From contig JAVEPB010000242.1 in assembly GCA_030922375.1 (NCBI GenBank), positions 1 to 42,998 on the forward strand: 42,998 nt of DNA, written 5' to 3'. The stretch's first letter is position 1, and each line of letters opens with the position of its first letter. Below the pieces are notes generated by a model that had not been told where the DNA came from, ran no database searches, and saw nothing but the letters and a program-made list of their open reading frames with translations. Source of the stretch: a bacterium. Its GTDB lineage: Bacteria; UBA8248. This document shows positions 1 to 8,648 of the stretch, one piece after another. The translations under genes were made by a program, and so were the position numbers.

Positions 1-629
1 CCTGCGATCATCGCGTCCGCCTTGCCGTCGCGGATGATGCGGAGCGCCTCGCCCACCGCCTGTCCTCCCGCCGCGCAGGCCGAGCAGACGGAGATCGTGG
101 GGCCCTGGGCGTCGAACGCGGTCGCCACCACCGATGTCGCCACGTCGATCTTCCGCCGGTAGAAATGAAGAAAATCGTAGCCGCCCGAGCGCATGAGATC
201 GCCGAAATCCCACTTTCCCTCCCAGGGGGAATCGCCCCCCGGGCGCCAGTGGCGAAACAGCTGAATCATTTCGGGGATATTGGCGTGCTCGCCGTGGGAG
301 CCGGCCGAGACGCCGACGCGGGAGCGATCAGAAATTCCGTCGAGGCGCGCGCGGACGGCGGCCTCGCCGGTGGCGATGAGCATCATGCGGACACCGCGCG
401 TCGTGAGTTTGAGAAGCGGGCGGCGGGAGGGATCGTCGCGCTCTTCGATCCAGGCGTCGTCCACCTCGCCGGCTATCTGGCAGGGAAGCTTGGCGGGGTC
501 GAACTGACGAATGAAATCGATGCCCGATTTTCCCTCGCGGGCGGCGTCGAAGCTCGCGGCGACATCTCCGCCGAGGGGGGTCATCATCCCATAGCCTGTG
601 ACAACGACGCGTTTCGAAGGCCGGGCCAT
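1..629 (-). CDS. fabF: beta-ketoacyl-ACP synthase II-like, partial at window edge
   Basis: This is the N-terminal part (about 209 codons) of a condensing enzyme that joins malonyl-ACP to an acyl chain; the C-terminal half with the two active-site histidines lies beyond position 1. The start is the ATG at 629, opening MARPSKRVVVTGYGMMTPLG, the usual N-terminus of KAS I/II. The nucleophile is Cys185 in the stretch ISVCSACAAGGQAVGEA, which aligns with the family pattern CAAGxQAIGEA. It lies 52 bases downstream of an acyl carrier protein gene on the same strand, so the two are probably co-transcribed and act together. Whether it serves primary fatty-acid synthesis or a secondary lipid cannot be told from this half. 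Confidence 0.9.
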   Translation of the reverse strand, partial: MARPSKRVVVTGYGMMTPLGGDVAASFDAAREGKSGIDFIRQFDPAKLPCQIAGEVDDAWIEERDDPSRRPLLKLTTRGVRMMLIATGEAAVRARLDGISDRSRVGVSAGSHGEHANIPEMIQLFRHWRPGGDSPWEGKWDFGDLMRSGGYDFLHFYRRKIDVATSVVATAFDAQGPTISVCSACAAGGQAVGEALRIIRDGKADAMIA

Positions 630-681
630 GGAGGACAACTCCCGAGGAAACTCCGCGAAGAAACCCGGGGCGGCGGATGAA

Positions 682-1239
682 TCAGAAGATTTGTTTTTCT
701 TCCTGGAGAGAGGTCAGCCAATTCTGGACCACTTCGTCGCCACTCGGCAAAACGGCGGGCTTTCCGGTTTCGGAACAGACGATACGGGTTCCCTCATCGG
801 TCTTCCAGTCCGCGCCGGCCGGGCTCTTCTCGGGCAAGAGGCCGAAAATGTCCTTCACCGCCGCCGACAGCGTCCGCGGGGTGACGAGGGCCGGAAGCTC
901 GTCCACCGGAGTTCCCGGTTCGAGATCATCGGCCGCCTCGGTCAGGCGCATCTTGAGGACCTCCACGCCCTTTTCGGTGACATCGTTGTTCTCGTCGATT
1001 GCAACGCCCTCGCCGAAAAGCTCCTCGACGTGCTCGAGAACGAAGTTGCGGGCCATCTTCACCCCGAACACCTGCTCCAGGCGAAAGTTCACGTCGAGAA
1101 AATCGAGGGAAAGAACGCCCAGATCGTCCACCAGCGAGCTATCGGGAGTAATGGAGTCCCGGTCCACGCCCGTGGTGTGGACAATAGCGTCGTAAACCTC
1201 CTGCATGATCCGTTCATCGTTGATCATGTTCTGCGGCAT
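682..1239 (-). CDS. acyl carrier protein with C-terminal extension
   Basis: This 185-residue protein has an acyl carrier domain in its first half. The 4'-phosphopantetheine serine is probably Ser44 in DDLGVLSLDFLDV, where the usual D-S-L reads L-S-L; helix II continues as VNFRLEQVFG. Ordinary ACPs are about 80 residues, so roughly 100 residues follow the core and I do not recognise them as a known domain. The ATG at 1239 has a GAGGAG ribosome site 8 bases upstream. It lies between a FabL-like reductase and a ketoacyl synthase, which suggests it carries the acyl chain for that small set. I infer attachment of phosphopantetheine from the serine alone. Confidence 0.85.
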   Translation of the reverse strand: MPQNMINDERIMQEVYDAIVHTTGVDRDSITPDSSLVDDLGVLSLDFLDVNFRLEQVFGVKMARNFVLEHVEELFGEGVAIDENNDVTEKGVEVLKMRLTEAADDLEPGTPVDELPALVTPRTLSAAVKDIFGLLPEKSPAGADWKTDEGTRIVCSETGKPAVLPSGDEVVQNWLTSLQEEKQIF

Positions 1240-1337
1240 GCAATTCTCCTCGTGCCTCTTATAATCTCATGTCTCTATAATCCACGGCCGCATGCAATCC
1301 CAGGCGGGGCTTGCTGAAATACAGCGTCAAGGATGCA

Positions 1338-2132
1338 TCATCCGGGCGGCGTTGGCCAGCGCAAACGATTGCTCACGCCCCGGTCGGCGATGATCGTCTG
1401 GCCGCGGACGACATCGCTCGCGGGCCCCAGGAGGTAGTGGACCACCCCGGCGACCTCCTCTGGGGAGAGAAAAAATCGCTCGGGCAACTTCTCCAGCTCC
1501 GGGTCCACCATCCGGAGCGTCTTGAAGGAATCCGTCTTGACGAGGCCTGCGCAGACCGCGTTCACCGATATCCCCCGGTCGCCGTAGCTCTCCGCCCAAT
1601 ACTTGACGGCGGTCTCCATCGCCGCCTTCATCGAGCCCAGCGGGTAATCCGGGTTCGCGAATCTGCTGCCAAGGCTCGAGAGGAAGACCACCGCCCCGCC
1701 CTGCCGGGAGAGGGGGTCGAGGGCCTTCTGCATGCAGAAGACATTTCCCAGGTAGTTCGTCTCGACCAGCTGGCGAAGGTCGCGCTCGAGTAATTTCTCC
1801 CAGGGCTTGAACGGCGCGCGGGCGGCGTTGAGCACCAGGAAGTCGAGCCTGCCGAACTCATCCTCGGCCTTCGAGAAGAGCTCCCCGGCGGCATCTTTTT
1901 TCCCGATGTCGGCCGGAACCGATATGGCGCGTACGCCCGCCGCCTCGGCCTCCCGGCACAGGGCCTCGGCGAGCTCTCCCGAGCGCCCCCGCCCCGAGCG
2001 GTGGTTGATCACCAGATTCACACCCGCCCGGGCAAGCCGCCGGGCCACCGCCGCCCCGATCCCTCGCGAGCCGCCGGTGATCAAAGCGACCTTGCCCTGA
2101 AAATGGGGTTCAGCTTCATTTGAGGAATTCAC
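1338..2132 (-). CDS. short-chain dehydrogenase/reductase, FabL-like enoyl-ACP reductase
   Basis: A Rossmann-fold SDR with the cofactor motif TGGSRGIG close to the N-terminus, the NAA motif, and a catalytic region SSLGSRFANPDYPLGSMKAA. The C-terminal half (GISVNAVCAGLVKTDSF) resembles the NADPH enoyl-ACP reductase FabL rather than FabG. The tyrosine and lysine are spaced Y-x5-K, one residue shorter than the FabL/FabI Y-x6-K and longer than the FabG Y-x3-K. I chose the GTG at 2132, which has GAGG six bases upstream; a TTG at 2171 would add 13 residues with no better ribosome site. It leads a minus-strand group with the acyl carrier protein and ketoacyl synthase, so reduction of ACP-bound chains is likely; a FabG-type role remains possible. 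Confidence 0.82.
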   Translation of the reverse strand: MNSSNEAEPHFQGKVALITGGSRGIGAAVARRLARAGVNLVINHRSGRGRSGELAEALCREAEAAGVRAISVPADIGKKDAAGELFSKAEDEFGRLDFLVLNAARAPFKPWEKLLERDLRQLVETNYLGNVFCMQKALDPLSRQGGAVVFLSSLGSRFANPDYPLGSMKAAMETAVKYWAESYGDRGISVNAVCAGLVKTDSFKTLRMVDPELEKLPERFFLSPEEVAGVVHYLLGPASDVVRGQTIIADRGVSNRLRWPTPPG

Positions 2133-2411
2133 CGGAATCCTCGCAATTTCGAAATCGCCAACCGGCGCCAATCAAACGGGAAACACCGCGGGCGGGAGCC
2201 TTCGCGCCCCGGGCGGTAAACGGCCACCAGGGCGCCAAACGCCCCGTTTATAGCATCAGGGCCCCCGGCTATCAATAATGGAGATGGGGAGCGATACCGA
2301 AGGGCTCAAAAAAATTTACCTTTCAATCTTCGCCCCTCCCGGACTAAAATACCCGCGTGCCGTTTTTCTTCCGAGTCCACCCGGCTCTTTTCCGCTGATG
2401 GGGGTGACGCG

Positions 2412-3302
2412 ATGGATCCTCTTCAAATCCAGGAACTGCCCAAGCTTCGGCAACCCACCCTTCTGCTCGCCTTCTCCGGCTGGAACAACGCCAGCAGCTC
2501 CGCCACAACTGCGGCGAGCTATATCTGCGAGGCGCTCGGAGGCGCAGAATTCGCCTCCATCGAGTCCGACAATTTCTACAATTTTCAGGACATGCGGCCC
2601 ATGGTGACCCTGGACGAGGACGGGATGCGCGAGATCACCTGGCCCGCAAATACTTTCTACGCCTGCGAGACCCCCCGGCTCGCCAACGATCTGATTCTTT
2701 TCGTCGGGGCCGAGCCCCACTTGCAGTGGAAGAGCTTCACCCGGCTGATACTCTCTGTGGCCCAACAATGCGACGTCCGCATGGTGGTGACGCTGGGAGC
2801 GCTTCTCGCCGACGTCTACCACCGCAACGCCGTCAAGATCACCGGCTCGTCCACCGATCTGGAGCTGGCCGCACGGCTCGGCCTGAAGCGGTCGGGATAC
2901 GAAGGCCCAACCGGCATCGTCGGTATTCTGAACAACTTGTTCCGGGACGAAAAATTGCCCGCCGTCAGCGTCTGGGCGAACGTGCCCCACTACGTCAACG
3001 TATCGCCGAACCCGAAGGCCGCCCTCGCCCTCGTCCGTCGCCTTTCGGAGTTTCTCTCGCTCGATGTCAGCTACTCCGACCTCGAAATCGGATCGCAGGA
3101 TTTCGACGACAAGGTCGAACGCGCCCTCGAATCGAACAAGGCGGTCAAAGAATACGTCGATGAGCTCAGGCTCAGGAGCAGCATGGAGGAGGAGGAGGAG
3201 GAATCCGGCGGCCTTCCCTCGGGCGAGGACCTCACCCGGGAGATCGAGCGCTTTCTCCGCGAACGGGGCGAGGATCACGAAGACGGCGGCGAGGACGCCT
3301 GA
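2412..3302 (+). CDS. PAC2 family protein
   Basis: A 296-residue member of the PAC2 (proteasome assembly chaperone 2) family. Visible family features are the opening LLLAFSGWNNASSSAT, the segment MVVTLGALLADVYH, and GPTGIVGILNNLF followed by VSVWANVPHYV. In eukaryotes PAC2 helps build the proteasome; in bacteria the family is widespread but its role is not established, and no proteasome gene is visible here. The last 70 residues are highly charged, with a run of glutamates near residues 258-263, and may be unstructured. It is monocistronic as far as can be seen, divergent from the reductase gene across a 279-base gap and convergent with the regulator that follows. Confidence 0.88.
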   Translation: MDPLQIQELPKLRQPTLLLAFSGWNNASSSATTAASYICEALGGAEFASIESDNFYNFQDMRPMVTLDEDGMREITWPANTFYACETPRLANDLILFVGAEPHLQWKSFTRLILSVAQQCDVRMVVTLGALLADVYHRNAVKITGSSTDLELAARLGLKRSGYEGPTGIVGILNNLFRDEKLPAVSVWANVPHYVNVSPNPKAALALVRRLSEFLSLDVSYSDLEIGSQDFDDKVERALESNKAVKEYVDELRLRSSMEEEEEESGGLPSGEDLTREIERFLRERGEDHEDGGEDA

Positions 3303-3466
3303 TCTCGCCGGAAGCGGCCGGCCTCTTCGGACGGCACCCCCCCCGGCCCGCGCGGCGATCCTCTGCTAGACCCGAGCCGGACGCGGACAAAAATTCCCGC
3401 CCATGGGCGCATCCCGCGCTGTGTAATTCCAAAAACGAAAAGTGAAGATTCGAGACCAGCTAGAGG

Positions 3467-4078
3467 CTAGGAGGAGGAGTCGATCACCCTGGCCGCGGTC
3501 GATTGCCGGACGAGATCCCGGATCACCGAAGTGTCGGCCAGCTTTTGGAGGAAATGCGAGGCGCCGAGGGCCATGATCCGTTCTTTGTGGCCGGGATCGT
3601 CGAGGCCCGTAATAGCGATGACAACGGTGGCCCTGCCGCTGTTGCTCTGCTTGATCTGGCGGCACACCTCGAATCCGTCCACGCCCGGCAGCATCAGGTC
3701 GAGCAAAACGACATCGGGCTTGTTGTTGGCGTAAAGAAGCCCCGCCCGGAAACCGTCGTGGGCGATTTCGATTTCATAGTCGGGGTTATCCAACAAGAGG
3801 ATGTCCGTGATCAACTCAGTGAAGTTTTTATCGTCGTCGACGACGAGAATTTTCGGCGGTCCTGAACGCTCGTTGAATATATGAGGGATATTCCTCGAGT
3901 CGAGGAACGAGAGAAGATCCTCGCGAAGCACCCGGCGGTGACCGCCCGGCGTCCGATAGGCGTGAAGCCAATCCTTGTCGATCCAGTTTTGAATCGTCAC
4001 CGGCGTCACGTCGCAAATTTCGGCCACCTCAAAAGTCGTAAAGGCTTTCTTCGACGCGAGCTTCTCGGGAATGGCCAC
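3467..4078 (-). CDS. BldC/MerR-like DNA-binding response regulator
   Basis: A 203-residue protein with the domain order reversed from the common one: an N-terminal winged helix of the BldC/MerR/excisionase type (about residues 12-58, with TPVTIQNWIDKDWL and the wing signature TPGGHRRV) followed by a receiver domain. The receiver has the acidic cluster DDD at 81-83, the phospho-acceptor Asp127 in LLDLMLPGVDGF, Thr157 and Lys179. It should bind DNA under control of phosphorylation. No partner kinase is adjacent; the hybrid kinase at 38.9 kb is the only kinase in the window. I chose the GTG at 4078 because GGGAGA lies six bases upstream; a TTG at 4099 would overlap a direct repeat and has no ribosome site. 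Two copies of a 12-base repeat lie just upstream. Confidence 0.88.
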   Translation of the reverse strand: MAIPEKLASKKAFTTFEVAEICDVTPVTIQNWIDKDWLHAYRTPGGHRRVLREDLLSFLDSRNIPHIFNERSGPPKILVVDDDKNFTELITDILLLDNPDYEIEIAHDGFRAGLLYANNKPDVVLLDLMLPGVDGFEVCRQIKQSNSGRATVVIAITGLDDPGHKERIMALGASHFLQKLADTSVIRDLVRQSTAARVIDSSS

Positions 4079-4095
4079 AATCAATCTCCCATTCT

Positions 4096-4142
4096 GCAAA
4101 TGATAAAGATAATGATACGTACGCCCACTCGCAAATGATAAA
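4096..4142 (-). promoter_or_regulatory. candidate operator: 12-bp direct repeats upstream of the HTH-receiver regulator
   Basis: On the minus strand the sequence TTTATCATTTGC occurs twice, perfectly, at 4131-4142 and 4096-4107, with start points 35 bases apart. A partial relative, TATCATTATC, lies between them at about 4107-4116. The nearer copy ends 17 bases before the chosen GTG start at 4078. BldC-type proteins are known to bind AT-rich direct repeats head to tail, so autoregulation by the gene product is a reasonable inference; binding itself is not shown. Confidence 0.5.
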
Positions 4143-4460
4143 TCCCTTGTTTCATTGGAGTTATCCTACCTTATGCGGCAAGCCACTTTCAAGGGGCCTG
4201 GCCAAAATACCCGGAAAATATTTAAATACTTGAAATAGTTAAACATCAGCGACTTTATTTTTCCTTTTCTTACCTCCCATTCCTTAATCCCTGGAGAAAA
4301 TTTCATTCGCTGGCGATAAAATCCCCCAGGAGCAGAAGCGGGCCGGAACCTCCTTTTTTTCCTCCATATTTGGTAAAACGCGGTGGCGCCCGAATCTTTT
4401 TCCCGGCATATGCCGCCCGAAGCCACTCAACCGCCCGGAACCACCCAGAGGAAACCACCG
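4143..4460. other. AT-rich divergent intergenic region without a gene
   Basis: This stretch separates the minus-strand regulator from dtd on the plus strand and is clearly richer in A/T than the surrounding genes. A possible plus-strand promoter is TTGAAA at 4230-4235 and TTTATT at 4254-4259 with an 18-base spacer; the match to the -10 consensus is weak. A palindromic TATTTAAATA lies just before it. I see no convincing small gene or structured RNA here. Confidence 0.4.
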
Positions 4461-4910
4461 ATGCGCGCCGTACTCCAGCGGGTCCGAAAATCCAGCGTGA
4501 GCGTCTCCGGGGAGGTCGTCGGAGAGATCGGCGGGGGCATCCTGGCCCTGATGGCGGTCGCTCCCGGAGATTCGGAAAGAGAAGTGCGCTACATGGCGGG
4601 CAAGATCTCGAACCTGCGGATATTCCCCGACGAAGCGGGGAAGATGAACCGCTCCCTCCTCGACACCGGCGGCGAAATGCTCGTTGTCAGCCAGTTCACC
4701 CTCTACGGAGACTGCCGGAAGGGCAGGCGACCCTCCTTCGCCGCCGCCGCGCCGCCCGAAGTTGCCGAAGCGCTGATCGAAAAGTTTATCGAGGAGGTCG
4801 AAACCCTCGGAGTGAAAACGGCCGCCGGCAGATTCGGCGCCATGATGGAGGTCGAACTGATCAACGACGGCCCAGTCACCCTGCTGCTCGACTCGGAGGG
4901 CGACCTCTGA
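4461..4910 (+). CDS. dtd: D-aminoacyl-tRNA deacylase
   Basis: Dtd hydrolyses D-amino acids (and glycine mischarged on tRNA-Ala) from tRNA in the cytoplasm. The 149-residue product opens [15 protein letters not shown] and carries both signature motifs: SQFTLYGD, and NDGPVT near the C-terminus, the Gly-cisPro motif that rejects L-aminoacyl ends. The ATG at 4461 has AGAGGA eight bases upstream and matches the family start; an in-frame ATG at 4383 would add 26 residues that do not belong to the family. The stop overlaps the next start as TGATG, so the downstream gene is translationally coupled. Confidence 0.96.
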   Translation: MRAVLQRVRKSSVSVSGEVVGEIGGGILALMAVAPGDSEREVRYMAGKISNLRIFPDEAGKMNRSLLDTGGEMLVVSQFTLYGDCRKGRRPSFAAAAPPEVAEALIEKFIEEVETLGVKTAAGRFGAMMEVELINDGPVTLLLDSEGDL

Positions 4911-5881
4911 TGACCCTTGCGGCCGGCGACGCGCCGGCGGTCAAGTCCAGGCTCGACCGGTTGATGAAAACCTACGGGCCCGCCTTTCTCGACTCGGACC
5001 CGCTGGGACTGGTCCGCCGCCACCCGCTCGGGGAGGACCGCGAGGCCGCCGCCTTTTTCGCCTCGGCGCTGGCCTTCGGAAACGCCAAAGCCGTCCGGGC
5101 CAGCCTCGGGCGCGTACTCGGCCGTCTCGGCGCGAGGCCGGCGGCGGCGCTCCGGGAATTTCGAATTGATGAAAACGCGGACCTCTTCGAGGGTATCGTC
5201 CACCGCTGGGTCGGACCGCGCGACCTCGCCCGCTTCGCCCACATGACGGGAGCGGCGCTCCGGGAGTGGGGCTCGCTCGAGGCGGCCTTCATGCCCGGCT
5301 ACGAACCCGGCGCGGCCACTCTGACCGCCGCCCTCGCCTGCTTCCGCCGCCGCCTTCTTGCTCTCGATCCCGGCGAGTCCTCTACAAAAGGATGTGCCGC
5401 CAGCGGCACGGGAGAGAAAAATGGGTTCGCCTACCTCCTCCCCGACCCCTCGGGGGGGAGCGCCTGCAAGCGACTTCATCTTTTTTGCAAATGGGTGGTT
5501 CGCTCCGGCGACGGGATGGACCTGGGCCTCTGGCGTGCGCCCCGCCCCAGCCAACTCACCATCCCCCTCGACACCCACATCGCCCGAATCGGGGGCCTGC
5601 TGGGCCTGACCGATCGGCGGACGCCCGATTTGCGGATGGCAGAGGAGATCACCGACTCGCTCCGGCTCATCAACCCGGCCGACCCGGTGAGCTACGACTT
5701 CGCCATATCGCGCCTCGGCATCCTGGGCCACTGTCCGAGGCGGCCGGACGCCCGCCTGTGCGCCGGTTGCCCCCTTCGGGACATCTGCCGCCACTGGCGG
5801 GGAAACGCCCAAAAGAAAAAAACCGCCGCCCGAAAGCGCACCCGCCCCGCGCGCCGGCCCGGAGGCCGGCCCACCGGCTAG
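4910..5881 (+). CDS. TIGR02757/DUF2400 family protein
   Basis: A 323-residue member of the DUF2400 (TIGR02757) family, whose function is not established. Family features include FASALAFGNAKAV near the N-terminus, the stretch LLPDPSGGSACKRLHLF, and IPLDTHIARIGGLLGL. The C-terminus has four cysteines spaced C-x8-C-x2-C-x5-C (GHCPRRP...LCAGCPLRDIC), reminiscent of the iron-sulfur loop of endonuclease III-type helix-hairpin-helix proteins. A DNA-related role is therefore possible but inferred. A basic tail rich in Lys, Arg and Pro follows the cysteines. It starts inside the dtd stop codon and precedes nadK, so it is probably in the same operon. Confidence 0.88.
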   Translation: MTLAAGDAPAVKSRLDRLMKTYGPAFLDSDPLGLVRRHPLGEDREAAAFFASALAFGNAKAVRASLGRVLGRLGARPAAALREFRIDENADLFEGIVHRWVGPRDLARFAHMTGAALREWGSLEAAFMPGYEPGAATLTAALACFRRRLLALDPGESSTKGCAASGTGEKNGFAYLLPDPSGGSACKRLHLFCKWVVRSGDGMDLGLWRAPRPSQLTIPLDTHIARIGGLLGLTDRRTPDLRMAEEITDSLRLINPADPVSYDFAISRLGILGHCPRRPDARLCAGCPLRDICRHWRGNAQKKKTAARKRTRPARRPGGRPTG

Positions 5882-5959
5882 CCCCGGCGTTTGCTTGCGG
5901 CCCGCCATCGGGCTTGGGATACTTCCCATCCGTTCACCCGGATAAAGAGAGGCCGAACC

Positions 5960-6859
5960 TTGCCCGAAACCTTCAGAAAAATCGCGGTCACCACCTGGCC
6001 CATCGCCTTGCGCCCGGAGACGAACCTTTCCGGCCTGGTGGACTGGCTCGCCGGAAACGGCTTCGAGGTCGCCTTGGACGAAACGTCCGCCGCCGTGGTG
6101 AACGGGCCGGGCGGTCTCGCCCGCGAGAAAGCGATAGAGGGCGCCGACCTGATAATCGTCATCGGCGGGGACGGGTCGATGCTCCGGACCGCTCACCTCC
6201 TCGGCGGAGATGCGCCGCCCCTTTTGGGCATCAACGCGGGCCACCTGGGTTTTCTCGTCGACATCCCCGAAAGCGGCGTCATCTCCGCGCTCGAAAGCGT
6301 TCTCATCAAGGGGGAGTACGCCATCGAATCGCGGATGCGCCTCCGGCCCTCCGTGAAAAAAAACGGGGCGGAAATTCCGCTCTCAGACGTTTTAAACGAT
6401 GTGGTCCTGACCTCGGGCCCCCTCGCGAGGATGGTGGAGTTTCAGATCTCGGTGGACGGGCGCCAACTCGGAATCTTCCGGGCCGACGGGCTCATCATCG
6501 CCACCCCCACCGGTTCGACCGCCTACTCGCTCTCGGCGGGCGGCCCCCTCCTCATGCCGGACCTGAACGTCATGCTCATCAACCCCATCTGTCCCCACAC
6601 CCTGAGCAACCGCCCGCTCGTCATACCCGCCGAATCGACAGTGGACGTGACGCTCTTCGCCGGAGACGGCGGGCGCAGCCTGCCCCTTTCCGTTGACGGC
6701 CAGCTCGGCTGCGACCTCGACACGGGGGCCCGCCTCCGCGTCGTCCTGAGTCCGGACCCCGTCCGGCTGGTCCGCCCCAGTGGGTCCGACTTCTTCGAAA
6801 TTCTGCGCGACAAGCTCCTCTGGGAAACTCATCCGCGCGGCGGAAAAAACGGATCGTGA
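5960..6859 (+). CDS. nadK: NAD kinase
   Basis: NadK phosphorylates NAD to NADP using ATP or polyphosphate. The 299-residue product has the GGDGSMLRTAH motif (catalytic Asp in GGDG), NAGHLGFL, the second conserved motif TPTGSTAYSLSAGGPL, and a C-terminal beta-rich domain ending in a short charged tail. I chose the TTG at 5960, which follows AGAGAGG by seven bases; upstream in-frame codons give a sequence without family character. It is followed directly by recN, an order common in bacteria, with only seven bases between the stop and the proposed recN start. Confidence 0.95.
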   Translation: MPETFRKIAVTTWPIALRPETNLSGLVDWLAGNGFEVALDETSAAVVNGPGGLAREKAIEGADLIIVIGGDGSMLRTAHLLGGDAPPLLGINAGHLGFLVDIPESGVISALESVLIKGEYAIESRMRLRPSVKKNGAEIPLSDVLNDVVLTSGPLARMVEFQISVDGRQLGIFRADGLIIATPTGSTAYSLSAGGPLLMPDLNVMLINPICPHTLSNRPLVIPAESTVDVTLFAGDGGRSLPLSVDGQLGCDLDTGARLRVVLSPDPVRLVRPSGSDFFEILRDKLLWETHPRGGKNGS

Positions 6860-6866
6860 GGCCCTT

Positions 6867-8648
6867 GTGCTCCGTCTGATGCGCATCTCGGATTTCGCCA
6901 TCATCGACTCGCTCGAGGTGGCCTTCGGTCCGGGCCTGAATGTGCTCACCGGCGAGACCGGGGCCGGCAAATCAATTATTTTCGAGGCCCTCAATCTCAC
7001 CCTCGGCGGCCGGGGGAGCGCCGATCTCGTCCGCTCCGGGGCCAGGGACGCCGTCGTCGAAAGCCTCTTCGAGCTGCCCGCGACGCCGGGCGGCAAAAGG
7101 GCGCGGGCCGCCCTCGAGGAGGCGGGAATCGAGGTTCCTCCGAACGGAGAGTTGATCGTGCGCCGGCGGATATCCACAGGCGGGCGCAGCCGCCTCTACC
7201 TGAACGGCGCGCTGGCGACCGCCGCCACCCTTTCGTCGATCGCCGGGTCGCTGGTCAACATTCACGGCCAGCACGCCCAGCAGACCCTCCTCAAGCCATC
7301 GACCCACCTCGGCCTTCTCGACGATTTCGCCGGGCTGACCGGGGAGCGGGGCGCGCTGGGCCACCTGGCCTCCGAACTCCGCGAGGCCGAGGAAGCGCTC
7401 GAGACCCACCGGACGGGGGCGCGAGAGCGGGCCCAGCGATCCGACCTGCTCCGGTTTCAGGTCGAGGAGCTCGAGCGCGCCGCCCTCTCGCCGGGAGAAC
7501 TCGAATCTATCGAGGACGAGCTCCCCCGGCTTCGCAACGCCGACCGCCTCGGCGCCCTCGGCCAGGGCGTCTATGAAGCCCTCTACGGGGACGAAGGCTC
7601 GATCATCGAGGATCTCGGCGAGTCCATCCGCAACCTCGAGCGACTGGTCGAACTGGACCCCTCGCAGGCTCCCCTCCTGGAACAGGCCGCCTCCGCCCTC
7701 GCCGAGGTGGAATCGCTGGCCGACTCGCTGCGCGATTACTTCGGCTCAATCGAACTCGACCCCGAGCGCCTCGAAGCGCTCGAGGTCCGCCGATCGCTCC
7801 TGCGCGAGCTGCTGCGGAAATACGGGAACGACGAGGCGGAGTGCCTCGCCTATCTCGGCCGTGCCCAGTCGGAACTCGCCGCCATCTCGGACGAGACGGG
7901 CACCGAGGCCCGGCTCGACGAAGCCGCCTCCCGGCTCCGGGAGGAGGTCTCCCGGCGCGCCCTCGATCTCTCCCGGAAAAGACAAAAAGCTTCAGGCGAA
8001 CTCGACCGGGGGATGAGCGAGGCCCTGGCCGAACTCGGCCTCCCGGGAGCCGTGCTCGAAACGAAGATGGGCCGCCTGCCCGCCACCGGGGGACTTGTCG
8101 TGATCGAAGGCGAGAGCGTCGCGCTCCGATCGGACGGCATCGACGCCTGCGAATTTCATTTTTCGCCCAACCCGGGCGAGCCGCCGCGCCCGCTCGCCCG
8201 CATCGCCTCGGGCGGGGAACTCTCGCGGCTCATGCTCGCCCTCGAGAGCGTCCTCCGGCGCGGGGACATGATCCCCACCCTGATTTTCGACGAGGTGGAC
8301 GCGGGAATCGGCGGCGGGGTGGCCGAGGTCGTCGGTCGAAAACTCCAGGAAGTCTCGGAGAATCATCAGGTCCTCGTCATCACCCACCTGCCCCAGGTCG
8401 CCTGCCTGGGCGACCGCCATTTCCGCATCGAAAAACGCACCAACGCCGGGCGCACCGCCACCGCAATCGAGCCGATCGAGGGCGGCGCCCGCATCGAGGA
8501 GATCGCGCGCATGGGCGCGGGCCTCGAGGTGACAGCGGCGGCTATCCGGCACGCCGGGGAGTTGCTCGAGGCCGGAAAGCGGAGGGGGAGCGCGAAAAAA
8601 CCCTCCCGCCGCGCCGCCGGCAAGGCCGAAAAAACCACCCCGCGATGA
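6867..8648 (+). CDS. recN: DNA repair protein RecN
   Basis: RecN is an SMC-like ATPase that acts early in double-strand-break repair. The protein of about 593 residues begins MLRLMRISDFAIIDSLEV and contains a Walker A motif GETGAGKS, a long coiled-coil middle region rich in Glu, Arg and Leu, the ABC signature ASGGELSRLMLALE, and Walker B LIFDEVDAGIGGG. I chose the GTG at 6867, five bases after GAGG; an ATG at 6879 is also possible. The basic C-terminal tail (about 20 residues, KPSRRAAGKAEK) goes beyond the usual family end. The stop overlaps the next start as ATGA. Confidence 0.95.
   Translation: MLRLMRISDFAIIDSLEVAFGPGLNVLTGETGAGKSIIFEALNLTLGGRGSADLVRSGARDAVVESLFELPATPGGKRARAALEEAGIEVPPNGELIVRRRISTGGRSRLYLNGALATAATLSSIAGSLVNIHGQHAQQTLLKPSTHLGLLDDFAGLTGERGALGHLASELREAEEALETHRTGARERAQRSDLLRFQVEELERAALSPGELESIEDELPRLRNADRLGALGQGVYEALYGDEGSIIEDLGESIRNLERLVELDPSQAPLLEQAASALAEVESLADSLRDYFGSIELDPERLEALEVRRSLLRELLRKYGNDEAECLAYLGRAQSELAAISDETGTEARLDEAASRLREEVSRRALDLSRKRQKASGELDRGMSEALAELGLPGAVLETKMGRLPATGGLVVIEGESVALRSDGIDACEFHFSPNPGEPPRPLARIASGGELSRLMLALESVLRRGDMIPTLIFDEVDAGIGGGVAEVVGRKLQEVSENHQVLVITHLPQVACLGDRHFRIEKRTNAGRTATAIEPIEGGARIEEIARMGAGLEVTAAAIRHAGELLEAGKRRGSAKKPSRRAAGKAEKTTPR

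Noticed and set aside
2316-3278. 320-residue minus-strand ORF opposite PAC2
   Set aside because: Shadow frame; PAC2 motifs are on the plus strand.
4703-6244. 513-residue minus-strand ORF opposite the DUF2400 gene and nadK
   Set aside because: No recognisable domain; the plus-strand proteins have family motifs along the whole stretch.
7841-8644. Long N-terminal extension of the MOSC protein inside recN
   Set aside because: Arg/Pro-rich out-of-frame reading of recN; the real start overlaps the recN stop at 8645.
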